From positions 4,030,001-4,094,000 of the forward strand of contig JBBPUQ010000002.1 of NCBI GenBank assembly GCA_038501195.1: DNA of 64,000 nt. Direction: 5' to 3'. Every line of letters begins with the position of its first letter. Position 1 is the first letter of the stretch. Both the position numbers and the translations under genes were made by a program. Below are positions 32,287 to 45,599 of this stretch, piece after piece. This DNA is from Nemania diffusa (lineage: Eukaryota; Ascomycota; Sordariomycetes; Xylariales; Xylariaceae). The notes beneath the pieces were generated by a model. That model made no database searches. It had not been told where the DNA came from and was given only the letters and a program-made list of their open reading frames with translations.

Positions 32287-35200
32287 TATTATAAATTTTA
32301 TATAAAATAATTGTTATTGCTATATACTAAAAATAAATTAATACTATTATATTTATTAAATAATTTAAAACTTTTAAAGCTTTAAATTTTATATATATTA
32401 TTTATATAGTAGCTAATAATAATTTATAGTTTGTTATAATATAGTTTTGTTTTATTATTTCGTTGTTTTATATATAATATTTAGTTTTTTAATTTATATA
32501 TATAAATTAGTTTTTTTTTTTTTTTAAAATATACTTTGATTTAGTTTTGTAATATTTTCAAACTGTTGAAATAACGTCGAATTTTCAAAGCTTTATAGTA
32601 TAGTACTAAATTTTGCTAGAAATTTTTTTCTTTTTTTTTTATTAAATCATATATATATTTAGTTAATTTAACAAATAACTATTATTAAAAAAGTTATATA
32701 TTAAATAGTAAAAAATAACTACTATAACTATTTAGTTTAAATATATAATTATATATATATATAATTATTTTAAACTATATTTAATAATTATATTATAAAT
32801 AGTAAATTATATTATAAAATATAATTTTTTTAATGTTTTTGTTTGTTTTTTTAACTTTATTGTTATTTTTAAATTTTATAAATATTATAAGCTTTATTGT
32901 TAATTTGTTATATTTATACTATTAAATAATTTTATTGTTTATAAATATATTACTGTTGTTATAAATTTATTTTTTTAAATAGTTAAAAATTTTATTAATT
33001 TTTATAATTAACAGTTTTATATTTTTAAATAATATATTAAATACTATAGCTACTTTAATTTATAACGTTATATATTTTATATATATAAATATTTTATAAG
33101 TTTTTATTATTATATAGTTTATAGTTTATTTTATTAATAAAAATAATAATATAATTAATTAAAAGTTTAATAGTTTATTTATTAATAGCTTTATTAGTTA
33201 ATATTTTTTATATTTAATTATTACTTGTTATATTATTAAAATAATTTTTAAATATTAATATAATTTATTAATTTTTTAAGTTAATATATTAACTATAATA
33301 TAACTTAAGTTAATATATATATTTTTAACTATTTGTATTAAATTTATAGTTTTAAAAATTTTTAACAGCAATATTATTTAATATAATATTTTTAAACTAT
33401 ATAAAAAATTATTAAATAGTTTAATATATTTAACTAGTTTATATAGTTTTTTATTATAAATTATAAAATATTATATTATTTAATTTAAATTTAAATTAAA
33501 TAGTAAATTTATTAAAAAATATAAATATTTTATAATAGTTTATAAATTTATATAGTTAAATTTATATAGTAGTATTATTTTAGTTTATATTGTTTGTTTT
33601 TTTTTTATGTTGTTATTAAATTTTTTTGTTATATATATATGTTCTAATAGTTTTAATAGCTAGTTTATTATTATATTTAGTTTTTTAAAACAATAAATAA
33701 TTTTAATATAATAATATTTAATTATATTAATAAATTATATAATTTTAATTAATTAGTTTATTTTTGTTTTAATTTTTATTAAAAATTTATAGTTTGTTTA
33801 TATTATAATGTTTTTATTTTTTACTTAATAATATTAATACTACAAAAAAAACATAATTACAAAAAGTTTTTTTTTTTAACTTATATATTAAAACTATTAG
33901 TTTTTTAATTTTTTAAAAAAATATACAATTAAATATAATATTGAAATTTTTTTATAAAAATATAGCTATATTAAATAAATATTTATATAAACTTAGCTAA
34001 AGTTTATATTAATTATTAATAATAGTTTTTAATTAAACAATTGTATTATTAATATTATAATTATAGCTTTATATATTATTTTTTAAAATATTTTAGCTTT
34101 AATATTTAATATTAACAAATAGTTTTTAAACTTTTTTATAAAGTTTATAAAAAATATAAACAATAAAACATATTTATTAATTAAATATTAAAAATAACTA
34201 ATTATATTTATAAATGTTTTAATTTCTATTATAGTTATAAATATAAGTTTATTTTTTATAGCTACTATTTTAGCTAAATTTATTTTAATACTATATTAAA
34301 AAATATAAAAACTTAAAAATATGTTTATTTAAACAAATATTAGCATTTTTGCTATATAAATTATTATACTATATTTTATTAATTAAATAAATAATGTTAT
34401 TATTTATTTATATAGTTTTTTTTAAATATTTTTTTATATATATATATTATTAAATAAACTTATTAATTAATTATAAAACAGTTAAACAACTTTTTTTATT
34501 AATATTTAAAATATTATTAATATATTATATAGTTTAAATAATATTATTATTTATTTATATATATTAAATAAAATTATAAAAGCTATTTTTTTACAATTTT
34601 TTTTAGTTACTTTAATATATTAAAATTTATTTTTTAAGTTTATAAATATATATTATTAATAGTTTGTTGTTTTTTAAATTTAATTTATAGTATTAAATAA
34701 AAAATGCATTTATTTTTATATAACTTTGTTAAATTTTTAATAATTATAACAAAACTTATATATAATAATTTTTTTTAATTAATTAAATATAATTATTTTA
34801 TTAAAGCTTTTTTTTAGTATTAATAATACTAACGTTTTTTATAGTTTATATTTTTTATATATATATATATTAATATATATATTAATAAATTTTTTTATAG
34901 TTTTTTTTTATATAAAACTATATTGTTTAAAAAATAGTTTAATTAGTATATAATTGCTTATATTAATATAATATTTTATTTTAACTATAACATTAATTTA
35001 CTATTTAATAATATTAAATAGTTTAAAATAAATCTATATATAAATTTGTAAAAACTAAATAATTTAGTTATTTTTAAATATAACTTTATATTATATAATT
35101 TATAGTTTTTTATTTATATAAGCTAGTTTAGTTGTTATATATATAAATAATTTATTAATAAATTCGATTATAAACTTGTTTTTAAATTTTATAAGCTATA

Positions 35201-37020
35201 TAATTTTTTTACTATATATAATATTAAAATTACTGCTTTATTTGTAAAATTTTTGTTTGCTTATAATTAAATTTTTTAAAAATATATTGTTTAAAATAAC
35301 TTTTTTAATAATTGTTTATTTTTAAATAATATTTTTTAAAATTATAAATTAGCTTTTTATTAAGTAGTTATTTTTAATTTTTAAGCTTATTTTTTTAATT
35401 TTTTATATTTGTTTTAATTTTTAAAACTTATATAGCTATAACTTTGTTACTAAAAACTTTAATATATAGTAGCTAATATAACTATAATTAAAAAATAGTA
35501 TAAATTTAAAACTATTAAATAATTTTGTTTTAAATAAGTTATATTAGTTTTAGTAACTATTATAAATTTTATTTTGTTTAAATAGTTTTTATAAACTTAT
35601 ATTTATATAAACTATATAAATATAACTTTTTTATTAATTATTTATATTTATTTTACTTATTAAATCAGTTATTTTTTAATCAATTAAATTTTTTTCGATT
35701 TTTTTAGCAGCATTATGTTTGTTTGTATTTTTATTTAAATCGAAATTTCTATTATTAATAAAATAAACTTGCTTTTTATTTTTGTATAAGTTTTTGTTCT
35801 AAAAAACTTTGTATTTTTTTTTAAATTTATTAAACTTATTTGTTTTATTTTTAAACAATATATTTTTTAGCATTATATTTTAACTTATATAGCTATATTA
35901 ATATTACTTACTATAGTTTAATATATTTTTTAGCTATTTTAACTTTTTGTTGTAGTTTTTAGCTTAATAGCTTAGTTTTTTGTAATTAAAATATATATTG
36001 TTTAATATATTAACTATATATTTTGCTTTTTAATATTTATTATTATAAAGCTTAGTTATTTAATTAATATTACAGTTGTTTGTTTTAAAATTAAAAATTG
36101 TTATATTTAAACTTTTTAAAATTAATTTTATATAATTAAACATTTAAATTATATTTTTACTAAATTTGTTTAATATATTAATATTAATATTATAATTATA
36201 ATATAGTACTAATATATTTTATAGCTATATAGTTATATTAAATATATTATAAATTTTAAATTTTATAGCAGTTATATTAATTATTTCTATTAATCGAACT
36301 GCTTTTTTTATAATTTAGCTAATATTTAAATTAACAATATTTTTTTTTTAAGTATAACTATATATTTAATATATATATTTTAAGCTTATTAGCTATAACA
36401 TTATATATTTATTATATACTTTTTGTAATATTTAAAAGTTTATAAAAAGCTATTTATAATTTTTATAAATAAATAATATATAATTTTTTTTGTATTAGTA
36501 TTATATTTATAAATATTATAAAAAAGCTGTTTAATATATTATATATAGTTAATATTTAAATTATAACTTTTAAAAAATTTACTTATATAATTTTAGTATT
36601 AATATTATATATAAATAATACTATTTGTTAAAAGTTTTTTTTAAGCTTGATTATTATTTTTATAAACTATAGTTTATATAGTATAAAAGTTTATATTAAA
36701 TATATTTAAATATTTTAAACTTTGTTTAAAATAATATAATTTGCTTTTATAAACTATAAATTAAATAAAATTACAACTTTGTTTTTTAATTTAGTTTAAT
36801 TTAGTTAATTAATATTATTTTATAAAAACATGTTTAAAAATGCTGTTTAAACTATTTAATTTTATATTATTTACATTTTGTTAAATTTTCTATATTTTTA
36901 AAAGTTTAAAATAAAATCTAATAATTTTTTATTTAAAATAACATTTATTAATGTTTTTATATACATTAAAATATTAACTATTATATTAGCTATATATATA
37001 AAATTTTAAAAAAAGTTATT

Positions 37021-37225
37021 TATAAATTAGTTTAGTTTAAATTAGTTTTATATAAATTAGTTTTATATAAGTTAACTTAGTTTAAATTAATTTAATAAAA
37101 ATAAACTAGTTATAAATTAACTTAGTATAAATATATTAAATATAAATAAATTAAATATAAATAAATTAAATGTTAATAAATTAAATATAAATAAATTAAA
37201 TATAAGTTATATATAAATAAATTAA
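37021..37225. repeat. 15-bp tandem repeat (about 12-13 copies) inside the RIP-degraded element
   Basis: Units of 15 bp run in register from 37021 to 37200, then become irregular. Typical units are TATAAATAAATTAAA (37141, 37156 and 37186) and TATAAATTAGTTTTA (37051). Neighbouring units differ by a few bases. Fifteen bases equal five codons, so this may descend from a coding repeat. It lies about 400 bp from the right LTR. Confidence 0.8.
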
Positions 37226-37616
37226 TTTTTTAACTTTTTTAATTTTTAGTTTATTTGTATATTTATTTAAGTAATTATTATAACGATTTAACTGAATTTA
37301 TTTTTTATATTAACTACAAACATTTCGATTTTTTTATATATTAAAACAACTATTGTATTTAATAGTACACTAATAAAAACATTAATTAAATTGTTTATAT
37401 TAAGCTTGTTTAATTCTGATTTAAATATTAATTTAAATCCCGATTTAAAAGCTTTATTATTAAATATTTTAACTATATAATTTATATTTATAAATTAATA
37501 AAATTATATAATTCATATAATTAATTAATTAAAAGTAAATATAAAGTATAAATAATAAAATTTGCTATAAAACTGCACAAATAGCTATTTATATGTTTAA
37601 ATTAGTTTTTTTAAAG

Positions 37617-37905
37617 TATTAGTTTACAACTTATATATTACTACTAAGCTATAGATCTATATTTAAAAGTAGATTGTAGATTCTAAGAGTATAAGTTGAC
37701 CTCTGTCGAGTGTGGCGTACTTATATACATATACCGCTTTTATTGTTTTCCAATGTAGTACCTACATATGGGTACTTCCATTGTCTGGATCTACAACAGT
37801 GCCATTGACAAACGAAATAGCATTTTGTACAACTACTATCATTGCTATTGCCTATCATATCACCTTTGGCACTTAAGCAATTGTATTTGACAATAGCCAA
37901 TAGCA
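37617..37905. repeat. Right LTR, distal part not degraded
   Basis: 289 bp. The first 70 bases are A/T-converted like the interior, but from about 37690 to the CA end the base composition is normal (CCTCTGTCGAGTGTGGCGTA and so on). It shows what the element's LTR looked like before mutation. Followed directly by TAGAG (37906-37910). Confidence 0.8.
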
Positions 37906-37910
37906 TAGAG
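37906..37910. repeat. Right target-site duplication TAGAG
   Basis: Matches 32006-32010 exactly. A second CA-TAGAG occurs 21 bp downstream (about 37925), but the left LTR end aligns better with the first. Confidence 0.75.
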
Positions 37911-38442
37911 TCGGAGTCGGACTGCCATAGAGTGAATGAATTACCAGGTACCAGCCTACCTACTTACTATTATGTAGGTACCTACCTGTGAGTCAATGTG
38001 GGGGTCTGGTACCAAAATGACAATGCTGTGACGCTGTGACGCTGTGACGCAGGTCTTATCGCCGATAAGGAATCCCTAGGAGCTACTTAATTCACCTATC
38101 AATAGTCAAGGTCCCCATTAGCATCCAACTCTCCATTCACGACAAAGACATAACACCGAACCTTTAAACCCATACCTAAGCTCGAACAGCTTGTTCTTGT
38201 TCTTGTTATCTTCCTGAAAAGCTAATAAGTCACCTATACTACTTGTGCTGCTTAGCTGTGGTATAATCTGGGTGTTATCCCCTGCGTTCTTCATCCCATC
38301 CGGCGAACACCTCTCCGATTGCACCCCGCCTACCACCAGCTTCATACCGCTCCTTGCCACGAGACTCAGCTGTAGTCCCTGGCTGGCCTCTACACAAGCG
38401 CCCTCCCTTCAGATCAAACATGGTTAAATAACTAGTTGCATC
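37911..38442. promoter_or_regulatory. UBR1 upstream region and probable leader
   Basis: About 530 bp from the retrotransposon to the UBR1 start. It contains CCTACCTACTTAC/GTAGGTACCTACC runs near 37960-37990 and an 8-bp repeat at 38025. Upstream ATGs include one opening a 60-codon frame (38245-38427) and a three-codon uORF (ATG GTT AAA TAA, 38420-38431) just before the main ATG. Whether they are in the mRNA is unknown. Confidence 0.45.
38025..38050. repeat. 8-bp tandem repeat GCTGTGAC, three copies
   Basis: GCTGTGAC is repeated three times in exact tandem (38025-38048), followed by GC. Non-coding, upstream of UBR1. Confidence 0.85.
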
Positions 38443-41400
38443 ATGGACAGCACGATGACTACGCAAGAGCAGCAGCTTTGCGAGCACCTGAGAGAGCTGC
38501 CTAGACACCATGGGTACCGCTACGAAGATGCGGCTTGTCGAGATCTCTTATACAATCTGTTCTGGTCCATGGCAGGGGGGCGGCCTGAATATCTGCGTCT
38601 GTTCTTTCCAGATGGAAAGCTCAACCCGAGGGGCCCTTTGAAACTCCGCGAGGCTCAAGGTGCTTTAGAAGGTGCCGAGTATACCGAGGCCGCCCGAGGC
38701 AAGGCGTGTGGCCATATCTTCAGAGCGGGCGAGGCCACCTATGACTGCAAGACCTGCAGCACCGACGACACTTGCTGTCTATGTAGCAAGTGCTTCGATT
38801 CTACCGATCATACGGGGCACATGGTACGGATCTCGATATCACCCGGCAACAGTGGATGCTGTGATTGCGGAGATCCGGAGGCCTGGAAACTGCCCATGTT
38901 TTGCACCATACATAGCGAATATGACCAAGAGAGGGACAAGGGGAAAGGCAAAGAAGTCGCGGCGCTTCCTGATGACCTAGTAACCAACATCCGCATGACC
39001 ATCTCTCGAGTCCTCGACTTCATCTGTGATGTTATCTCCTGCGCGCCCGAACAGTTGCGACATCCCAAAACAAGGGAGTCCATTGAACGCGACGAGAGGA
39101 TGTCTCGCTTGACTTCTACATACAACGGTGGCGATGTTGACTCCCCCGAAGAATTTGCACTGTTGCTTTGGAATGACGAGAAACATACCGTACCTGAGGT
39201 TCAGGACCAGGTAGCTCGAGCTTGTGGCACGACAAAAGATGAAGGCTACAATAGAGCGATCGAAACAGACTCTCTAGGCAGAAGTATCCTAAAATACGAC
39301 ACGGACATCAATGCCCTCCTTAGATGTGCCATCATTCTTGAGCAAATCAAAATAACTGTTACAATTCGATCGTCCCGAGATACCTTCAGAGAAGAAATGT
39401 GTGGGACTATGATTGAATGGCTGAACGACATCGCTGGTTGCTCTGTGGGCAACGACCATAATATTTTGAGGACTGCAGTCTGTGAAGAACTTCTCAAACC
39501 GTGGCGAAAAGGTAGTCCTGGAAGCCATGCTATGCCTGGCAAGGATGGCCTCGAAGACGAAGAAAAATTAGAGGACGACCCTCTCGAAAGTCATTCAGCT
39601 ACCATCCTCATCCAACGAGCTAGGATTCTGGCCGAGACGCGAGCGCTTGACTTCCTAGATTCTGACGGGGAAGATGAAGACGAAGACGAAGAGATGGATG
39701 ACGGAAATCGAACTCCATCTAGTGGAGAGGAGGAAGAGGAAGATGAGGACGACGCTGATGACGACGACGACGACGATGATGACGATGTAATGATGGTAGA
39801 CCCTCGACCGGCAACGACGGGTGATGTAAATCACGTAACGGACTGGATTGGGCCTACCGTAGCCTCTCTCGAGGAAGAAGAAGCCACAATCGCCGGCTAT
39901 CCCCCCCCTCCGCCCCCTCCCCCCGTACCGAGGCGTACTACCCGAGACCGAGATCTCACGCCATCTGATTCAGACACGGCAGAGCCTCTTATTGCGCCAA
40001 CAGTATACGCCAAAGCCAATATGGAGATTCCGAAGACACCAGGCTTAGCTAAAGCAGACGAAAGCATACCTCCCAAGCCAGGGCGATATTGGGTTGAGAC
40101 ACCTGCTGCTTACACTGAGCGTGACAACCTGCATCCATTTGAAGACGTGTTCCAGCGCGTACGCTTGGACTGGCTTGTCCTCTTCGATCTGAGGATGTGG
40201 AAGAAAGTTCGGAACGACCTGCGTGCCCTCTACATCTCCACCGTGGTCACTATCCCTGAATTCAAAAGGATCTTAGGCCTGCGGTTCGCCGCGCTCTACA
40301 CTACATTGGCACAGCTGTATCTCATTGGCGATCGGGAGCCAGATCATTCAATCATCAACATTTCACTACAAATGCTGACAACACCGTCCATTACAGCCGA
40401 AGTAGTGGAGAGAGGCAACTTTTTGACGACCCTCATGGCCATTCTTTACACTTTCCTAACGACACGGCAAGTCGGCCACCCGTTCGAAGTTGCGTCCAAC
40501 GCGGTACTAGGATTCGATACCGGATCTGTCACCAATAGACGGATGTATCATTTCTATGTAGATCTAAAATATCTGCTCGGCTCGCCACATGTCCAAGAGC
40601 GCATGCGAACGGAAGAAAGATATCTGCTGCAGTTCCTCGATCTCGTGAAGTTGCATCAAGGTATTTGCCCGAATGTCCGTGCAGTGGGCGAGCACGTTGA
40701 ATATGAGACTGATAGCTGGATCGGTGCGTCCTTGATGACGCGAGAGATCAACAAGCTTTGCCGGCTCCTGGCCGCGTCGTTTCGACATCTTCCCGAGCAT
40801 GATTCTCTTCATCTTCACAGAGCTATTCGGCTCACAGCTAAGCTTGCTATAGTAAACTCTATTGGAGCTGAGCGCGCTAGATTTACCCAGTCTGAAGTCA
40901 AAGATGAGACCCGCTTCAAAACGCTTACCGACTTCGAGTTCGCCGGGGAAGGTACCAAGTACGAAGTCGTCAAATTCGTTGTAGAGGAGCAGCCAATTAG
41001 TTTCCATCATGCATTACACTCTACGCTATCATGGCTAGTCGAGTGCGGGAAGCATATGTCAACTCAACAACTCAAATCAATATTGAGTTTCACCACCCAG
41101 GAACTAAAGATGAAGCCTAAATCTATGGGACGTAAATCACTGCCGAAGAGGAACTACACACCTGAAGACTACTTGATGGCAGCCTTCGACTTTCCACTAC
41201 GTGTATGTACGTGGCTTGCGCAGATCAAAGCCGGCATGTGGGTTCGTAATGGAATCAGTCTCCGACATCAGGCGATGACCTATCGGAATATTGTTACGAG
41301 GGATGTCACTCATGCCCGAGACATATTTCTCCTCCAGACAGCCATGATAGTTTGCGACCCTGGGCGAGTGCTAGCTTCTATTGTCGACCGCTTTGGCATG

Positions 41401-44400
41401 GAAAAATGGGTAAAGGGTTTCTATGAAATGACATCCGGTGCGCAGGATGCCACGCAGCATCTGGACGTCGTGGAAGATATGATACATCTTTTGATTGTAC
41501 TGTTGAGTGATCGCACCGCCTTAATACCAACTGCAGATGAGCAACAGACGCACCTCATGGCACTTCATCGCGACGTCACACATATTCTCTGTTTCCGGCC
41601 CCTATCTTTCAATGAAATATCCAACAAACTGCCGGAAAAGTTCCACGAGCACGAGGATTTCCACAGAGTCCTTGACGAGGTTGCCACATTCAAGCACCCT
41701 GAGGGAGTTTCAGATGTTGGAACTTTCGAGCTTAAGCCGCAGTTTATTGAGGATATCGACCCATACGTTGCGCACTATAACAAAAACCAACGTGAGGAAT
41801 CAGAGGCTGCTTATCGCAAATGGATAGCAAAGAAAACAGGAAAGCCAGCTGAAGAAATAGTTTATGAGCCCAGGCTAAGGCCAATAGAAACAGGAGCTTT
41901 TGTAGCACTTGCCGAATTCACATCAACAGGCATGTTCGGACAAATTATCTATTATGCTCTGTTGTATCCCTTGGTTGCGGCACGATTTACCCCCAAGGTA
42001 CCTTTCACACGAGTGGAGACGTTTTTACAAGTCGTTCTACACTTGATACTCATCGCTATTGCTGAGGATAAATCGAACGATCGCGAGTTATCTACCTCAA
42101 ACTCCTTCGTCCACATTGCCTTGACAACCCAAGCTCGCGGCAATTTTATGTCGGATTCGCCAGGTTCGAAAACTATTGTTTCTCTTTTAGACCTCCTGTC
42201 CACGAAAGAAGAATTCAAAGCCTGCCATCCTAAAATTGGACTGATATTGAAGCGGATGAGGCAGAGATCCCCGCAACATTTCGACACTGCCTACTCGCGA
42301 TTAGGAATACCGTTGGACCGCATTGATACAGCATCTCCGGCAAACACAACTAATGCAGAGGAGGAGCGGGAGAGGAAGAAAAGAGCCGCCTTAGATCGTC
42401 AAGCTAAAGTTATGGCTCAGTTCCAACAGCAACAGAAGAGCTTCTTAGAGATGCAAGGCGATATAGACTGGGGGGAGGAAGATCTTGAGGACATTGACGA
42501 CGCAGAACCTATCGAAGAGCGAAAAAATTTCTGGAAGTATCCGAAGGGTACCTGTATACTGTGTCAGGAAGAGACTGATGATAGACGCCTCTATGGAACA
42601 TTTGCTCTCTTCACTAAGAGTCTCATTCTACGGCAGACTGATCTTCAAGACCCTGACTTTGTAAGGGAGGCCGCGAACACGCCAGTTAACCTTGACCGAT
42701 CTGCGGAAGAAATCCGACCATTCGGCCTAGCACATGAAAATAGAACAGTGGTTGAGAAAATCAATTCTGCTAGACAGACCTTCATAGCTGAAAGGCAAGG
42801 TATTGGAAAAGGCTTCCCGGCCAATCTTTGCCGATCAGGCCCTGTATCGGTCGGATGTGGTCATATCATGCACTTTAGTTGCTTTGACACCTATATAGAG
42901 GCCACCGTTCGGAGGCATGGGCATCAAATTGCTCGCCACCATCCTGAATCCCTTGATCGGTTAGAATTTGTTTGCCCACTGTGCAAGGCACTCGGCAACG
43001 CATTCTTACCTATCAACTGGGATGGGAAGGAAGAATCGTACCCAGGCATATTGCAGAGCAGCACTGATTTTAACTCGTTTATTGACCAATACATCAACGA
43101 GTCTTACACATCGGGTGGACGCGGATCGCAGGCGCATTCCAAAAGCATCTTCTCAGATTACCTACGGACAAAGATGCCAGATTCCCTTGTTGATAGCACA
43201 AGAGAGCATTACTGGGAGTCAGGAACTGCTCATTCAACGCCATCCGGTACTTCCTTTGGCGAGATCTTCGCCCCTATAGCAACGCCAGGCTCGAGTGTTC
43301 GGTCTTCTTCTCCTGAGCCACGATCAGCCGGATCAGAACTTACGGCCGTCTATCAAAGGCTCCGGGATACTCTACGAAATAACAAACTCAACGTCAATCT
43401 TGACCGCGACGGCAACGACGAAAATTCATCTGGTAGCAGTACACTAGCACGGTCTGTCGGTTACTCAATATCCGCTGCTGAAATACAACAACGCGGCGTC
43501 GAAGCGCAATACGGCATGACCCTCGTTGAGAAGATGCCTGAACAGTTATTGATCCAACTTCGAATCTTGTCTGAAACGGTGTCGTCTTATATATCCGTGG
43601 GCGGTTTCAAAAACAGCGGGGATAATCAAATTGAACTAGAGTTTCGGCAAACCAGTGAGAGTCAACGCTGTCGGCTCTTCGTATCACCGTCCATCAACAA
43701 AAGCCAACATCCGCCGCTTTTCAACGAAGATCCTTTCATATTCATGTGTGAAGCCACGTTTGGGTTGTCTGTCGCAGAAAATATAGATCCCATGCATCTA
43801 GTTCGCCTCTGTTACCTTGCTGAGATTGTCAAAGTAACTTATGAGGTGTCTAGGAACATTCCCCTGTCAGCATGGCTCGAGAATAGGGTCAGTCGCAATA
43901 CGGATGATCCGGCCATGAACAACTTTGCTAATTTTTTCCATCATATCATCATGGCCCGTATGAATGTCAACTCAGAGATGCAGGAAACATCCAATGATCT
44001 TCCAAATATTGGGTTTGACCAGCCCGCACTTGATGGCCTAGCAAACCTACATTCCTTTGTAAAAAAATATGCGCTGGTCTTCCTTCGAAAAACCGCAATC
44101 CTTCTCTACGTTCACCACGGTGTGGACTTTAATAGTCACATCTCCTCGGATGTAGAAGCCGATGAGCTTACTCGACTCACCGCTGCCCTGCGACTGCCCT
44201 CCTTTGATGAAATGTGCACTGCGGTGACTCCCCTTAGCAGCCAATTTGGCTGGTCGCCGCGTCTAGCACCATTGGTTGATGGTTGGATCAGCGATCATGT
44301 CAAGTGGAGAGCAGATCTTAGGACCATCGGCCTTGATTTGCCTATATCTGCACAGATCAGTCATCCGGGCATATTCGAACTTGTTGGGCTGCCTAAGAAC

Positions 44401-44928
44401 TATGACACACTCATTGAAGAGTGCTCAAAACGGCGATGCCCCAAGACAGGCAAAGATCTTGCTGATCCTATCGTGTGCCTAATGTGTGGCGATATATTCT
44501 GCGGGCAGACGATGTGCTGCCTGATGGAGTTACGGGAACCAGGCCCCAATAGACCCCCAGTCCGAATCGGGGGGGCTCAACAACACATGCGATTCAAGTA
44601 AGTTCAAAATATATCACCGAGTATAGGTAGCGGTTTACTGACGTCATTCCTCTACTATAGATGCCAAGGTAACATTGGGCTATTCATTAATATTCGTAAA
44701 TGTTGTATCTTTTATTCGCATCGTGGATCTGGAAGCTTTGGTAACGCGCCCTACATCGACAAATACGGCGAGGTAGACGCAGGACTGCGTCACGGTCGCC
44801 AGCTGTATCTCAGTCAAAAGCGGTATGACTCGATGATCCGCAACTTGTGGCTTAGCCACGGCATCCCGAATTTCATCAGCCGGAAACTAGAAGCAGATAT
44901 TAACAATGGCGGATGGGAGACGATTTGA
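38443..44928 (+). CDS. UBR1: E3 ubiquitin ligase UBR1 (N-recognin)
   Basis: Two exons, 38443-44597 and 44661-44928, with a 63-nt intron (donor GTAAGT, acceptor TATAG), giving about 2,140 aa. Domains in order: UBR-box zinc finger (about residues 85-160, CGHIFRAGEATYDCKTC .. CCDCGDPEAW), which binds basic N-terminal residues; ClpS-like domain (about 235-300, LLLWNDEKHTVPEV) for bulky hydrophobic N-termini; an acidic low-complexity insert (about 405-450); a long helical body; RING-H2 (about 1370-1520, CILCQEE .. CGHIMHFSCF .. FVCPLCKALGN) for E2 binding; and a C-terminal zinc-containing domain (CPKTG .. CLMCGDIFCG .. GSFGNAPYIDKYGE). It targets proteins with destabilising N-termini to the proteasome. 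The acidic run and the Pro-rich stretch after it are less typical but look disordered. The reading frame is intact. Confidence 0.95.
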
Positions 44929-45599
44929 TACTTGTGTTTCTCAGGCGTACTTCAAAGGCGTAAGAATCATGCATGGGTCAATACGAAGGCGATAAGAAAA
45001 GTTATAGGTATATCCGTGTGAATTTGAAACTGCGAAGGGGGAAACCGGGCGTCAACGGTTTATATATTGCTTAGACTGGCGGGAAAGGGTGTTGCAGAGC
45101 CGAAGCATGCTTTCATACCCTGCCCTAGTGACAAAACTACCAGGACTTGATACTGCTATGATAGAGTGCTTAGTAAAACGTAAAGATATAAGGGCTTCTT
45201 TAGCTATAAGTTTACTTGCGGCTAATATACAATGATGCTAGTATTGCTTGCTTAAGAATCGATGCATCTAACTCACTACCGCTGGCAAGAAGGATATGTT
45301 CATTGGGGTGCTTAAATCAATGATAAATTTGTCACAGTGAGAGCCATCTACAGCTTTTAAGTTATGTTGTGGTATAAAATACCGTAAAATTATCATATCA
45401 TCCCCCCTACATGAATTTCTCAGGCCATCTTAGTGAAGTCGAGGGCGACAACAAGATCATCAACAATGCCCGAGAGCTTTTACATATGAGTCGCTAGACA
45501 GAAAGCAAGCGAAATTAAGTTAATCACCAAAGACAGTGTGGTAAAGTATATTATGATGGTGGTGGTAAGTAGGCGAGTGCACTGCCAAAAGGAGACCCC
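44929..45599. other. Convergent 3' intergenic region
   Basis: About 670 bp between the UBR1 stop (+) and the Swd3-like stop (-). No supportable gene. Confidence 0.5.

Larger units (their letters stand above)
32011..37905. mobile_element. LTR retrotransposon, fully RIP-degenerated (about 5.9 kb)
   Basis: Bounded by TG (32011) and CA (37904-37905), with alignable direct LTRs and a perfect TAGAG duplication. The interior (about 32045-37620) is nearly pure A/T. CpG occurs only about a dozen times. Surviving G and C mostly sit in AGCT, GCT, ACT and TTG contexts, and no open frame of about 60 codons or more remains over 5.6 kb in any of six frames. Such saturation is the expected end state of repeat-induced point mutation. 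No gag or pol motif is readable, so superfamily (copia or gypsy) and orientation cannot be told. The length fits an ordinary full-length element. Confidence 0.88.

Noticed and set aside
37021..37225. CRISPR-like array
   Set aside because: Units are 15 bp and contiguous with no spacers, and the host is a eukaryote.
32045..37620. AT-only block as a mitochondrial DNA insert or centromere core
   Set aside because: It is bounded by LTRs and a target duplication, holds no mitochondrial gene pieces, and is only 5.6 kb.
37921..37931. Second CA-TAGAG as the right end of the retrotransposon
   Set aside because: The end of the left LTR aligns with the first site (37905). The second lies 21 bp beyond.
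38443..44601. UBR1 ending at 44601 (single exon)
   Set aside because: The frame would lose the C-terminal zinc-containing domain. A GTAAGT..TATAG intron restores it exactly.
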